In this document: positions 9,896 through 17,790 of the stretch, one piece after another
How positions within the stretch are numbered: position 1 is the stretch's first letter
Layout of the letters: the number at the start of each line of letters is the position of its first letter
DNA from: Rosenbergiella collisarenosi
GTDB lineage: Bacteria; Pseudomonadota; Gammaproteobacteria; Enterobacterales; Enterobacteriaceae
DNA: 64,000 nucleotides
Direction: 5' to 3'
Assembly (NCBI RefSeq): GCF_018494085.1
Contig: NZ_JABBFP010000003.1
Location: forward strand, 368,240-432,239
Made by a program: the position numbers and the translations under genes
The notes under the pieces: model-generated
What the model was told of the DNA's origin: nothing
Database searches by the model: none
What the model saw: only the letters and a program-made list of their open reading frames with translations

Positions 9896-10294
9896 CTATT
9901 GGCCTAGGGTTAAGGTCTTCAGCATTAGGCTTTTCACGGTATTCAGCACTTCCACATTCGCTTGATAGCTGCGTGAGGCAGAGATACTGTTCACCGTCTC
10001 CGCCACGACGTTAACGTTAGGCATCTTGACGTAACCCTGATCATCCGCCAGCGGGTTACCCGGCTGATACACCTGTTTTAACGGCGCAGGATCATCGATG
10101 ATGGCGGCGACCTGCACCCCACCAATGCCCGACCCATTACTCGGCTGCGTTCTAAACACCACCTGTTTTGCTCTATAAGGCTGGCCATCAGGGCCGGTAA
10201 CGCTGTCTGCATTGGCTAAGTTACTGGCACTCACGTTTAACCGCTGCGACTGCGCGCGCAGGGCGGAGCCAGAGATATCGAAAATTGAAAGCAT
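9896..10294 (-). CDS. flgC: Flagellar proximal rod protein FlgC
   Basis: FlgC is a proximal rod subunit. [20 protein letters not shown] and [20 protein letters not shown] match the E. coli FlgC start. The C-terminal helix region contains [16 protein letters not shown] place the start at the ATG at 10294 (132 residues) because AAGGA precedes it by about 7 bases and the family begins here; an upstream ATG at 10321 would add nine atypical residues. The start region overlaps the end of flgB. Confidence 0.95.
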   Translation of the reverse strand: MLSIFDISGSALRAQSQRLNVSASNLANADSVTGPDGQPYRAKQVVFRTQPSNGSGIGGVQVAAIIDDPAPLKQVYQPGNPLADDQGYVKMPNVNVVAETVNSISASRSYQANVEVLNTVKSLMLKTLTLGQ

Positions 10295-10304
10295 TGGGCA
10301 TTCC

Positions 10305-10715
10305 TTATCCTTGGATAGCACTACTCATCCACTTGAACTGATTGGACAAATAGGTCAAGTCCGTCTGGTAGTGCAGGCTGTTTTCAGAGAAGGCCACGCG
10401 TTCCCTATCCATATCCACCGTATTGCCGTCGGCAGAGGGTTGGTCGGGAATACGATAGAGCAGGTTAAGCGCCTGCGATCGGGGACTTGCCGCGGCAATA
10501 TGCGCCGCGTGAGTTAACTGGAGATCGACGCCCCTCGCCATAGAAGGCATCGCGCCCACCGCTCGCGTAAGCTGTTGGGCGAACGGCAGATCGCGGGCTT
10601 GATAACCGGGGGTATCCGCATTAGCGATATTGGCGGCTAATACGCTTTGGCGCTGCGTACGTAATGCAAGCGCTTTGGTCGCGAAATCGAGAGTGTTGTC
10701 GAGGCGGTCTATCAT
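10305..10715 (-). CDS. flgB: Flagellar proximal rod protein FlgB
   Basis: FlgB is a proximal rod subunit and the first gene of the flgB-J operon. It has the axial-protein signature [19 protein letters not shown] and an early motif [15 protein letters not shown], with 136 residues (E. coli 138). The gene is divergent from flgA across about 150 bases (10716-10866). In E. coli that interval carries the FlhDC-dependent class II promoters, but I do not see a motif here strong enough to call. Confidence 0.95.
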   Translation of the reverse strand: MIDRLDNTLDFATKALALRTQRQSVLAANIANADTPGYQARDLPFAQQLTRAVGAMPSMARGVDLQLTHAAHIAAASPRSQALNLLYRIPDQPSADGNTVDMDRERVAFSENSLHYQTDLTYLSNQFKWMSSAIQG

Positions 10716-10866
10716 AACGTTATCCTTACTGACTGAATATTTCGCAGAATACGTTAATCATTGCAGAGTAAATCGTTTGAATAGCGCTCAAAACGTAGAG
10801 CAATTTCCCACTTAACCGTCCTGCGCAAGGTTTACACTTTACCCTTTGCTTGATGAGAGGTGATAG

Positions 10867-11508
10867 GTGAGACTGCTCTGTATCACGTTAGGCGGGCTGC
10901 TCGCGACGACGGCCTGCGCGCAGCCATTATCGACGCAGTTATTACATTTTTTCCAACAGCGCGAGCCGAACTATGCCGCCACACTCAGTCTCGACCTCCC
11001 CACCGCGACAAGGTCGCTGCCTTGCTCACAGCCTCAGTTACAACTCCCGAGCAATAGCCGCCGCTGGGGGCCGCTAACACTGACGGCACGCTGCGGCAAG
11101 CAGGTCACCGTCTTACGTGTGGTGGTAAAGGTCATTGGCACTTACTACCAAAGCCGACAACGAATTGAGCAAGGCGCGAGTATCACCGCTCAGCAAATCA
11201 TGCCGAAAATTGGGCGGCTCGATACACTGCCGCGCGCGAGTTGGTTAACGCCACCGCCCCTGCCTTTAATAGCGTTACAGACGATACCCGCAGGGAAAAT
11301 TTTGACCAAGAACCAGTTCCGCCAACCGTGGGTGATTAAACAAGGTGAGACGGTGCCGATCACGTTCAGCGGAAGGGGGTTTCATATTACCGGGCGTGCC
11401 GTAGCGCTGGATAACGCAGGCATCAATCAAACCATCAGGATCCGCCTCGCCACTGGTCAGCGACTCACCGCGAGGCTTAACGACCAGCACGAATTGATCG
11501 TGCAATAA
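10867..11508 (+). CDS. flgA: Flagellar P-ring assembly chaperone FlgA
   Basis: FlgA is a periplasmic chaperone for FlgI during P-ring assembly. A signal peptide (MRLLCITLGGLLATTACA) precedes the mature protein. The C-terminal SAF-like domain has KTIPAGKILTKNQFR-type motifs (seen as TIPAGKILTKNQFRQPWVI) and the TGRAVALDNAGINQTIRIR region. It is 213 residues (E. coli 219). The start is a GTG preceded by GAGGTGAT. It is divergent from flgB and upstream of flgMN. Confidence 0.94.
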   Translation: MRLLCITLGGLLATTACAQPLSTQLLHFFQQREPNYAATLSLDLPTATRSLPCSQPQLQLPSNSRRWGPLTLTARCGKQVTVLRVVVKVIGTYYQSRQRIEQGASITAQQIMPKIGRLDTLPRASWLTPPPLPLIALQTIPAGKILTKNQFRQPWVIKQGETVPITFSGRGFHITGRAVALDNAGINQTIRIRLATGQRLTARLNDQHELIVQ

Positions 11509-11525
11509 TCACAGAATGAAACGAC

Positions 11526-11552
11526 TAAAGTTTCGTGTATATCGACCGATAG
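11526..11552 (+). promoter_or_regulatory. Sigma-28 (FliA) promoter for flgMN
   Basis: TAAAGTTT (11526-11533) is an exact -35 consensus. It is followed after exactly 11 bases by ACCGATAG (11545-11552), which differs from the GCCGATAA consensus only at its two ends. It lies 50 bases upstream of the flgM ATG, matching the known class III control of flgMN in enterobacteria. Confidence 0.85.
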
Positions 11553-11601
11553 AGAGAGTGACCCGCTTTTACTCTTGGTTTTTTTATTGCAAGGACAGTC
11601 T

Positions 11602-11892
11602 ATGACAATCGAAAAAATACCCGGCATCGCGGGAAGGGCTAACGATGCACTACAGGACCCACGGCAAACGCGCGCGTTCAATGCTGAGCAACCCTGCGCG
11701 CAATTATCGCCGCACGCTCAGCCACCGGCGAGTGTCGGTCTTAGCCATTCGTTAGCACAGTTTACGCAATTGAATCATACCGATATCGATACTGAAAAGG
11801 TCCAGCAGTTACGCCAGTCGATGGCCGAAGGTCGTTATCAAATCGATGCGGGTAAGATTGCCGACGGGCTGATTGCCGAGCTAAAGGAGTAG
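11602..11892 (+). CDS. flgM: Anti-sigma-28 factor FlgM
   Basis: FlgM binds and inhibits FliA until hook completion, when it is exported through the flagellum. The start at 11602 has AAGGACAG as ribosome-binding site. The N-terminus MTIEKIPGI is unstructured, and the C-terminal half has the sigma-28-binding helices (VQQLRQSMAEGRYQIDAGKIADGLIAE, split by a short turn). It is 96 residues (E. coli 97). flgN follows after 4 bases. A longer in-frame start at 11575 lacks a ribosome-binding site and is rejected. Confidence 0.95.
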   Translation: MTIEKIPGIAGRANDALQDPRQTRAFNAEQPCAQLSPHAQPPASVGLSHSLAQFTQLNHTDIDTEKVQQLRQSMAEGRYQIDAGKIADGLIAELKE

Positions 11893-11896
11893 GCAG

Positions 11897-12322
11897 ATGG
11901 ATGAGCGCCAACCGCCCCTCGCGGCGATCCTTGATAGCCTGTACCAAGTGTTAGCCTCGCTACGCCATATTATGGAGGAGGAGCAACGCCAGCTAATGGC
12001 CGCCACCACCGATAGCCGACGCTTATTGAGTCTGAGCGAGGATAAACAGTCGCTACTCACTACTTTGGCGTTTATCGAACAGCGCCGAACTACCCTCGAC
12101 GCGCAGCTTAGGCTAACACCGCCTTACGCCGAGCATCCGGCCTTAAGTGCACGCTGGCAGAGGGTTATTCCGCTCGCCCAGCATCTCTGTGAACAGAACC
12201 AGCATACCGCGTTGATGCTCAATCAACAGCTGGCCTGGACGGAGCAGGTGCTCAGCGTGCTGCACCCTCTACAGGCGCAGCGCTTTTATGGTCCAGATGG
12301 GCATCCGGTCGTGGGTCGTTAA
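11897..12322 (+). CDS. flgN: Flagellar export chaperone FlgN
   Basis: FlgN is the cytoplasmic chaperone for FlgK and FlgL. The 141-residue protein is almost entirely alpha-helical with the family features LYQVLASLRHIMEEEQ and a long Gln/Leu-rich helix. It is co-transcribed with flgM, with AAAGGAG right before the flgN ATG. It converges on murJ with only 5 bases between the stop codons. Confidence 0.92.
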   Translation: MDERQPPLAAILDSLYQVLASLRHIMEEEQRQLMAATTDSRRLLSLSEDKQSLLTTLAFIEQRRTTLDAQLRLTPPYAEHPALSARWQRVIPLAQHLCEQNQHTALMLNQQLAWTEQVLSVLHPLQAQRFYGPDGHPVVGR

Positions 12323-12327
12323 CCGGA

Positions 12328-13866
12328 TTAGACGACACTGCGGCGTGAAAAGTCTTTAATACGAAACCCGAGCAGCGCCAAGGTAATAAAGAAACTTATC
12401 CCGCCTGCGGCACAGACCGCGGTCAGACGAAGTAAACGCTCGACCATCAGGCCCTGTCCCCAGGCTGGCATCACGTGTAGTACCGCACATAACACGATGG
12501 CCATCACGACGACCGCCACAATGAGCCGCAGCAGAAACACGCCCCATCCCGCTTGCGGAATAAAAAATTGCTTCTTACGCAATTGCCAATAGAGTAACGC
12601 CGCGTTGAGGCAAGCCGCTAAGCCGATAGACAGGGAGAGTCCAGCATGCTTCAGCGGGCCGATAAAGGCCAGGTTCATCACCTGCGTGATAATCAGGGTC
12701 GCGATGGCGATCTTGACCGGCGTTTTGATATCTTGACGTGAATAGAAGCCAGGTGCCAAGACCTTCACGACGATCAAACCCACTAAACCGATAGAGTACG
12801 CCACCAGCGCTCGTTGCGTCATCGCCGCATCAAAGGCGGAGAATTTCCCATACTGGAACAGCGCAGAGGTTAATGGCCCAGCTAAGATCCCCAATGCCAC
12901 TGCGCTCGGTAAGGCGAGGAGGAGACACAGTCGTAGTCCCCAATCCATCAGCCGTGAATATTCGTCAAAATTCCCGCTAGAGAAACTCCGCGATAACGAC
13001 GGTAGTAAGATTGTGCCCAATGCCACCCCTAGTACGCCCGACGGAAATTCCATCAAACGGTCGGCGTAGTACATCCACGAGACGGACCCTGATACTAAGA
13101 AGGAGGCGAATATCGTATTGATGATCAACGAGATTTGGCTGACTGACACGCCTAGTATCGCCGGCCCCATCTGCCGTAACACCCGCCAAACTCCGGCATC
13201 TTTAAGATTGATACGCGGCAGCACCAGCATACCGATTTTTTTTAGGTGTGGGAGCTGATAACCGAGTTGTAAAATCCCGCCAACGACTACCGCCCAGGCT
13301 AGTGCCATCACCGGTGGATGGAAATAGCGCGAGCCGACAAGCGCAAAGCCAATCATGCTGATATTGAGCAGCGTCGGGGCGAAGGCAGGAACGGAGAAAC
13401 GGTTCCAAGTATTAAGGATCGCGCCGAGTAATGAGGCGATAGAGATCAGTAGGATATAGGGAAAGGTGACGCGTAATAACGCAGTGGTAAGCGCAAACTT
13501 ATCGGCGGTATCGGCAAAGCCTGGCGCGGTCACATAAATCACCCAAGGTGCCGCGATGATCCCGATAACGGTTACCAGCGCTAAGACTAGCGTTAATAAT
13601 CCGGCGACATAGGAGACGAAGATCCGCGTCGCCTCCTCGCCCTCTTTACTTTTGTATTCAGCGAGAATGGGGACAAACGCCTGAGAAAACGCGCCCTCAG
13701 CAAAAATTCGCCGTAGCAGGTTGGGGAGTTTAAAGGCCACAAAGAAGGCATCTGTCGCCATCCCTGCACCGAACACGCGGGCGACGATGGCGTCTCGGGC
13801 GAATCCCAATACCCGCGAAAAGAGGGTCATGGAGCTGACCGCCGCCAAGGATTTAAGTAAATTCAT
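12328..13866 (-). CDS. murJ: Lipid II flippase MurJ
   Basis: MurJ (MviN) flips the peptidoglycan precursor lipid II across the inner membrane and is usually essential. The 512-residue protein (E. coli 511) has about 14 membrane segments. Its N-terminus, [21 protein letters not shown] followed by [14 protein letters not shown], is the family signature, and [17 protein letters not shown] is strongly conserved. In E. coli mviM and flgN flank it; here flgN is retained downstream but mviM is missing. Confidence 0.97.
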   Translation of the reverse strand: MNLLKSLAAVSSMTLFSRVLGFARDAIVARVFGAGMATDAFFVAFKLPNLLRRIFAEGAFSQAFVPILAEYKSKEGEEATRIFVSYVAGLLTLVLALVTVIGIIAAPWVIYVTAPGFADTADKFALTTALLRVTFPYILLISIASLLGAILNTWNRFSVPAFAPTLLNISMIGFALVGSRYFHPPVMALAWAVVVGGILQLGYQLPHLKKIGMLVLPRINLKDAGVWRVLRQMGPAILGVSVSQISLIINTIFASFLVSGSVSWMYYADRLMEFPSGVLGVALGTILLPSLSRSFSSGNFDEYSRLMDWGLRLCLLLALPSAVALGILAGPLTSALFQYGKFSAFDAAMTQRALVAYSIGLVGLIVVKVLAPGFYSRQDIKTPVKIAIATLIITQVMNLAFIGPLKHAGLSLSIGLAACLNAALLYWQLRKKQFFIPQAGWGVFLLRLIVAVVVMAIVLCAVLHVMPAWGQGLMVERLLRLTAVCAAGGISFFITLALLGFRIKDFSRRSVV

Positions 13867-13981
13867 AAAAGAGAAACATCCTGAATAATCAACAATTTCA
13901 TATGGAGCACACGTTAAACGCTGGCTAGTGTACTGCCATTCCCGGAAATAATCAGTTCCGATTGTTACAAACCATGACGCC

Positions 13982-14557
13982 TTAGTCGGGTGTTGGCGTT
14001 ACCAATGCCGTTAAGACATGGTCCTCCCAGCGCCCGTTGATTTTTAGGTAATCGCGAGCGTAGCCTTCTTTCTCAAAGCCTAATCGGGCCAATAGCGCCC
14101 CGCTCCGCTGATTTCGCGGCATATAGTTCGCCATAATTCGATGCAATTGCTGCTGTTTTTGTAGCACAGGGATAAGGGTGGTTAAGGCTTCATGCATCAG
14201 CCCGTTACCCTGCTGAGCGCCTGCCAGCGAGTACCCTAAATAGCAGGCCTGAAAGCAACCGCGGATCACCTGGGTAAAGTTCGCGACTCCCCATACTTGC
14301 TGTGCGGCGGGGTCCATCAGTAAAAAATAAAAGGCGTCACCCTGCTTCTGTTGCGTTGTCATCACATGGAGACGCGCATCCCAACCATGGTGATGAAAAT
14401 AACTCTCGTCCCGTAAGGGTTCCCACGGCATCAGAAAATCCCGATTTTCTTGATAATAATCGGTCAATAGCCAACCGTCTCTTTCCGCGACGGTCCTAAT
14501 CTGCATTCTAGGCGAGGTCAGCGACAGCCGCGGACCCGATGAGCGATAGCCAAACAT
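13982..14557 (-). CDS. rimJ: Ribosomal protein S5 alanine N-acetyltransferase RimJ
   Basis: RimJ acetylates the N-terminal alanine of ribosomal protein S5 in the cytoplasm. The 191-residue GNAT protein (E. coli 194) shows [20 protein letters not shown] near the N-terminus, the acetyl-CoA pocket GNGLMHEAL, and the C-terminal [21 protein letters not shown] segment typical of RimJ. It is divergent from grxB. In E. coli yceH and mdtH flank it; both are absent here. Confidence 0.94.
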   Translation of the reverse strand: MFGYRSSGPRLSLTSPRMQIRTVAERDGWLLTDYYQENRDFLMPWEPLRDESYFHHHGWDARLHVMTTQQKQGDAFYFLLMDPAAQQVWGVANFTQVIRGCFQACYLGYSLAGAQQGNGLMHEALTTLIPVLQKQQQLHRIMANYMPRNQRSGALLARLGFEKEGYARDYLKINGRWEDHVLTALVTPTPD

Positions 14558-14617
14558 GATGTCTCCACACGACGCAATAAGTGGATGATTATTGGCTAAT
14601 TAGTGTGATGAGTAAAG

Positions 14618-14631
14618 ACTCTCGCGAGAGT
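14618..14631. promoter_or_regulatory. 14-bp perfect palindrome upstream of the grxB promoter
   Basis: ACTCTCGCGAGAGT reads identically on both strands and ends 7 bases upstream of the grxB -35 element, between the divergent rimJ and grxB genes. It looks like a dimeric regulator site. I cannot name the regulator. Confidence 0.5.
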
Positions 14632-14638
14632 TTCAAAT

Positions 14639-14667
14639 TTGGCAGAAACCCTAGCCTAGCGTACAAT
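14639..14667 (+). promoter_or_regulatory. Sigma-70 promoter for grxB
   Basis: TTGGCA (14639-14644) and TACAAT (14662-14667) are separated by the optimal 17 bases and lie about 45 bases upstream of the grxB ATG. Confidence 0.7.
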
Positions 14668-14711
14668 TATCGCTTATCGAAGCGTTATCCCCCTTTGGAA
14701 TAGGATCGACT

Positions 14712-15359
14712 ATGCATCTTTATGTTTATGACCACTGCCCGTTCTGTGTGAAAGCGCGGATGATTTTTGGCTTACATCAGCAACCCGTCGAACTCTCTTT
14801 CTTACTCAACGACGACGAAGCGACGCCGCAGCGCCTGATCGGTAAAAAGATGTTGCCTATCTTGGTAAAAGATGACCAAAGCGCGATGGGCGAGAGCCTC
14901 GACATTATCGACTATATTGAGTCGCGCTCTACCCTCCCACGCCTCAGTACGACAACCTCACCCGCCTTGGCAGAGTGGCTAACCGAGGTAGGAAGCTATG
15001 TTAATCAGCTATTATTACCCATCATGCCGACCACCGATTTCGCCGAATTTGCAACAGATGCCGCGCGCGACTATTATGCCGCTAAAAAACAGGCCTTTAT
15101 GGGTGATTTCGGTCCACTGCGTGCGCAGCGTACGGAATTGGTCCTCAAGGTCAATCAGGACTTAGAGCGGCTCGCCGAGATAATTAGCTCACCGCATGCC
15201 GTCAACGGCACGCTGTCTTATGATGATATTCATCTGTTTCCGCTACTGCGCAACCTCACGTTAGTGAAAGAGATTGTTTGGCCTGATTCCGTCGCCGCGC
15301 TACGCGATTCGCTGTCTCGCCAAACCGCAGTGCCCCTGCTCTTTTCGCTAGCACGCTAG
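14712..15359 (+). CDS. grxB: Glutaredoxin 2 (GrxB)
   Basis: This is a GST-fold glutaredoxin that reduces disulfides with glutathione in the cytoplasm. The redox motif CPFC is at residues 9-12 in MHLYVYDHCPFCVKARMIF, followed by the thioredoxin-like domain with LPILV (the cis-Pro region) and an all-helical C-terminal domain. The 215-residue length equals E. coli Grx2. yceB follows after 9 bases as in other enterobacteria. A well-spaced sigma-70 promoter precedes it. Confidence 0.96.
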   Translation: MHLYVYDHCPFCVKARMIFGLHQQPVELSFLLNDDEATPQRLIGKKMLPILVKDDQSAMGESLDIIDYIESRSTLPRLSTTTSPALAEWLTEVGSYVNQLLLPIMPTTDFAEFATDAARDYYAAKKQAFMGDFGPLRAQRTELVLKVNQDLERLAEIISSPHAVNGTLSYDDIHLFPLLRNLTLVKEIVWPDSVAALRDSLSRQTAVPLLFSLAR

Positions 15360-15368
15360 GAGGACTCT

Positions 15369-15929
15369 ATGCGTAAGTACTTTTCGATCCTCGCCCTATG
15401 TTGCGGCATACTATTGACGGGCTGCGATCATCTTGCCTCCTACACGCTAAGCGAGCAGGAGATTAATCAAAGCCTGAGTAAACATGCTAATTACGAGAAA
15501 GATATTGGGATTGATGGCTTAGCCAATGCCCATATCATCCTCGATACCCTGCATGCTGAAGTGGGTCGCGCCGTGGCAAACCAGGTCGTATTATCTGGCC
15601 ATGCAAACCTACGCTTCACCTCCCTATTCGGTAAGCAGAAGGCGGATCTGCAGCTGAAGATGAGCGCAGTACCGGTCTTTAATCGTGAAGAAGGCGCGGT
15701 CTACCTGCATAATCTAACGATCATCGACGCACAGGCGCAGCCTGAGAAGGTGCAGGGTGTTATTGACAGCCTAAAACCCTTATTAGCCACCTCACTGCGT
15801 GATTACTTCACTCAGCAACCCGCTTGGGTATTAAGTAGCGATCGCTCGAAAGCGGAGTCGCTTGCGAAGAAATATGCCACCGGCATCGAAGTAAAGCCCG
15901 GCGAACTAGTGATTCCCTTAGCCCCGTAG
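15369..15929 (+). CDS. yceB: DUF1439 lipoprotein YceB
   Basis: This is a predicted outer-membrane lipoprotein of unknown molecular function. A signal peptide ends in the lipobox LLTGC (lipidated Cys19). The mature part contains YTLSEQEINQSLSKH and the DUF1439 beta-rich domain, ending DYFTQQPAWVLSSD. It is 186 residues, as in E. coli YceB. It sits directly after grxB as in E. coli, where the next gene would be pyrC; here an SDR/HxlR/ADH block intervenes. Confidence 0.93.
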   Translation: MRKYFSILALCCGILLTGCDHLASYTLSEQEINQSLSKHANYEKDIGIDGLANAHIILDTLHAEVGRAVANQVVLSGHANLRFTSLFGKQKADLQLKMSAVPVFNREEGAVYLHNLTIIDAQAQPEKVQGVIDSLKPLLATSLRDYFTQQPAWVLSSDRSKAESLAKKYATGIEVKPGELVIPLAP

Positions 15930-15941
15930 TACTGATTAACG

Positions 15942-15963
15942 CCTGCCGTTACGGCAGGTATTT
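15942..15963 (+). terminator. Weak hairpin terminator after yceB
   Basis: A 7-bp stem (CCTGCCG at 15942-15948, CGGCAGG at 15952-15958) with a 3-base loop is followed by TATTTCC. The U-tract is poor, so termination is probable but not certain. Confidence 0.5.
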
Positions 15964-16484
15964 CCTATAGCCCGTGTTAAGCCTTTCGACGCGACAGTCC
16001 GTTATCGGGACGGGGCTTGTCAGCGCAATATCTCGGCAGATAACACATTTTGTGTAAATAATGGATACTCAATGTCCCCAGGTACTATGCTCAAATTAGC
16101 CGTACACGGAAAGGGAACTCAGGATGAGGAAACAGAAACAAATCGATATTAGCGCTGGGTGCTGTGTAGCGGCTCGTCAAAATGGACTGCACGATTCAGG
16201 CAACGTTCTTCGCTCTAGTCTCCACGATAACACCTTTTTTATAATCGGTGCGGGAAATGGCAGGCTAGGAGTATGAAAAAACATCTCACCTTTACAGCAC
16301 TACTATTATTAATAGTGGGCATTATCCTGTTTTTTTCTCGCCGTACCTAAGAAATTAGAAAATATCTCCACACCCAAGGCTATACGCCGCAGCCGCTTGT
16401 CCCCTATCATGACACGATAACCCACACTCAATAAGGGTATCGTATCGCGTTAGCCCAACCGTGGCTCGGACTAACGCAACGCGC
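15964..16484. other. Long intergenic region with possible small or decayed genes
   Basis: Between yceB and the SDR gene no ordinary gene is visible. The stretch holds a 50-codon ORF (16124-16276) whose stop overlaps the ATG of a 25-codon hydrophobic ORF (16273-16350). Downstream of the TAA of the latter, the same frame stays protein-like for 27 codons, then has another TAA. This may be a small membrane-protein gene or the remains of one. Confidence 0.4.
16273..16350 (+). CDS. Possible 25-residue membrane miniprotein
   Basis: The ORF begins ATG AAA AAA after a good ribosome-binding site (TAGGAGT) and encodes MKKHLTFTALLLLIVGII followed by LFFSRRT. That is one hydrophobic helix flanked by basic residues, the shape of a single-pass membrane miniprotein. 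After the TAA the same frame continues as EIRKYLHTQGYTPQP and onward to a second TAA, so it could also be the 5' piece of a gene broken by a stop. I recognise no family. Expression is unproven. Confidence 0.3.
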   Translation: MKKHLTFTALLLLIVGIILFFSRRT

Positions 16485-17156
16485 TTACCATTGCAGAGGG
16501 TGTCCTTGATAATCCAAATAATGGTGTCCCTGTTTTCCCGTGGCGGCGGCGAGGACCGTGAGTAAACCTTGGCTGCTCTGTGCAACCGTGACCGGCGCTT
16601 GGCTGCCGCCCATATCAGTCTGTACCCAGCCTGGATGGAGAGATAGCAGGGTTACGCCCTGTTGCTCAGCCGCCGGTAATAAACTGCGCACCAGCATATT
16701 GAGGGCCGCCTTGCTCGCCGAGTAAAGCGGCATCTGCGCGTCGGGATTTTCGGCTAAGCTTGCCATCTGCGAGCTGGTAAAGCCTAGTACACCCGTTTGC
16801 GGTTCGAGTAACGGGAGTAGACGCTCAGCCAAGCGGACAGGTGCGAAGGTATTGGTCAGAAAAAGCGTGTTCAGTTGCTGGTCCGTCGCCAGATAGAGCC
16901 GTTGCGCTTCTGGACCATAGATCCCCGCATTGATGAGGATCGCCGAGAAGCGCTGCTGCGCAACCGCCGTTATAAACCGCTGCTGGCTCGTCGTATCAGT
17001 AATATCTAAGGCACACCAAGTAACGCCTGATACCGCGGGGGCTTCGCCGCGATAAGTGGCGGTCACTTGCCAGCCCTCCGCAAGGCTCTGTTCGACTAGC
17101 CCTAGGCCAATCCCCCGCGACGCGCCAATAATCAAGACAGTCTTTTCACTCATCAT
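16485..17156 (-). CDS. Short-chain dehydrogenase/reductase
   Basis: This is a cytoplasmic NAD(P)-dependent oxidoreductase of the classical SDR family; the substrate is unknown. Visible motifs are the nucleotide-binding GASRGIG (residues 11-17), NAG at 76-78, the catalytic Ser at 128/129 (FTSSQ) and YSASK with Tyr145 and Lys149. At 223 residues it is a short C-factor-like SDR. It lies downstream of, and on the same strand as, the HxlR regulator gene, 139 bases away, and may belong to the same accessory block as the zinc alcohol dehydrogenase. An alternative start is Met2. Confidence 0.85.
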   Translation of the reverse strand: MMSEKTVLIIGASRGIGLGLVEQSLAEGWQVTATYRGEAPAVSGVTWCALDITDTTSQQRFITAVAQQRFSAILINAGIYGPEAQRLYLATDQQLNTLFLTNTFAPVRLAERLLPLLEPQTGVLGFTSSQMASLAENPDAQMPLYSASKAALNMLVRSLLPAAEQQGVTLLSLHPGWVQTDMGGSQAPVTVAQSSQGLLTVLAAATGKQGHHYLDYQGHPLQW

Positions 17157-17295
17157 CGTTAATCCTTATTGTGGTGGCTGTGATAACTATAGTAAAAACT
17201 GTACCGCCTCGCGTTATCGTTCGTGCGTCAGGATGATCGAGGGACTTCGGGGAATAGGTCTAAGATTTACCGATACCCACGCAGCGATAGCCCGC

Positions 17296-17685
17296 CTATT
17301 CCTGTGCCCTGCTCGCCTGATAAATCGCTTCCATCTCATCCAATGCCGCTTGATGTTCGACGCCCCACTGATACATCTTTTCGATCGGTTCGGCGAACGT
17401 TAGCCCAAGGGCCGTGAGGCGGTAATCGACTTTTGGCGGAATGACATCGTAGACATGACGGGCAATTAACCCACGTTGCTCTAATTCTTTTAGCGTTTGG
17501 AACAGCATTTTTTTCGAGATGCCCTGCAAGCTGCGCTGTAACGCGCCGGTGCGGGCACGGCCCTCCGGCCAATGATAGAGCGCGTGCAATACCATTGAAC
17601 TCCATTTAGTACTAAACAGATCCATAATTCTTCGCGCAGGAGAATCTGCATAGAAAAAGAGTTGCCCCTCTACCCAATCGGGCAT
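17296..17685 (-). CDS. HxlR-family winged-helix regulator
   Basis: This is a 129-residue transcriptional regulator of the HxlR (DUF24) family, usually sensing electrophiles or redox stress. The winged helix is seen in WSSMVLHALYHWPEG, LQGISKKMLFQTLKELEQRGLI and the wing residues VDYRLTALG. It has no N-terminal Cys, so a cysteine-based sensor as in YodB is unlikely. The ribosome-binding site AGGAGGTGA is unusually strong. The gene is divergent from the zinc alcohol dehydrogenase, with an inverted repeat between them that is likely its operator. Confidence 0.88.
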   Translation of the reverse strand: MPDWVEGQLFFYADSPARRIMDLFSTKWSSMVLHALYHWPEGRARTGALQRSLQGISKKMLFQTLKELEQRGLIARHVYDVIPPKVDYRLTALGLTFAEPIEKMYQWGVEHQAALDEMEAIYQASRAQE

Positions 17686-17699
17686 AATTACTCACCTCC

Positions 17700-17725
17700 T
17701 AGTAGTTACCAAATGGTGACTACTA
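17700..17725. promoter_or_regulatory. Inverted repeat, likely HxlR operator
   Basis: The arms TAGTAGTTACC (17700-17710) and GGTGACTACTA (17715-17725) match at 10 of 11 positions around a 4-base spacer. It lies between the divergent hxlR-type and alcohol dehydrogenase genes. About 20 bases further, at 17745-17752, ACTATAGT is itself palindromic and could act as a -10 in both directions. Confidence 0.6.
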
Positions 17726-17790
17726 CCAAAATTGTTCGTTCTTCACTATAGTCGCGGCCCACTCTATGACCAAGCGCAAACGAGAGAAGT

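Noticed and set aside
16124..16276. 50-codon ORF before the hydrophobic micro-ORF
   Set aside because: Its sequence has no protein-like features that I can support. It is kept only as part of a finding about coupled micro-ORFs.
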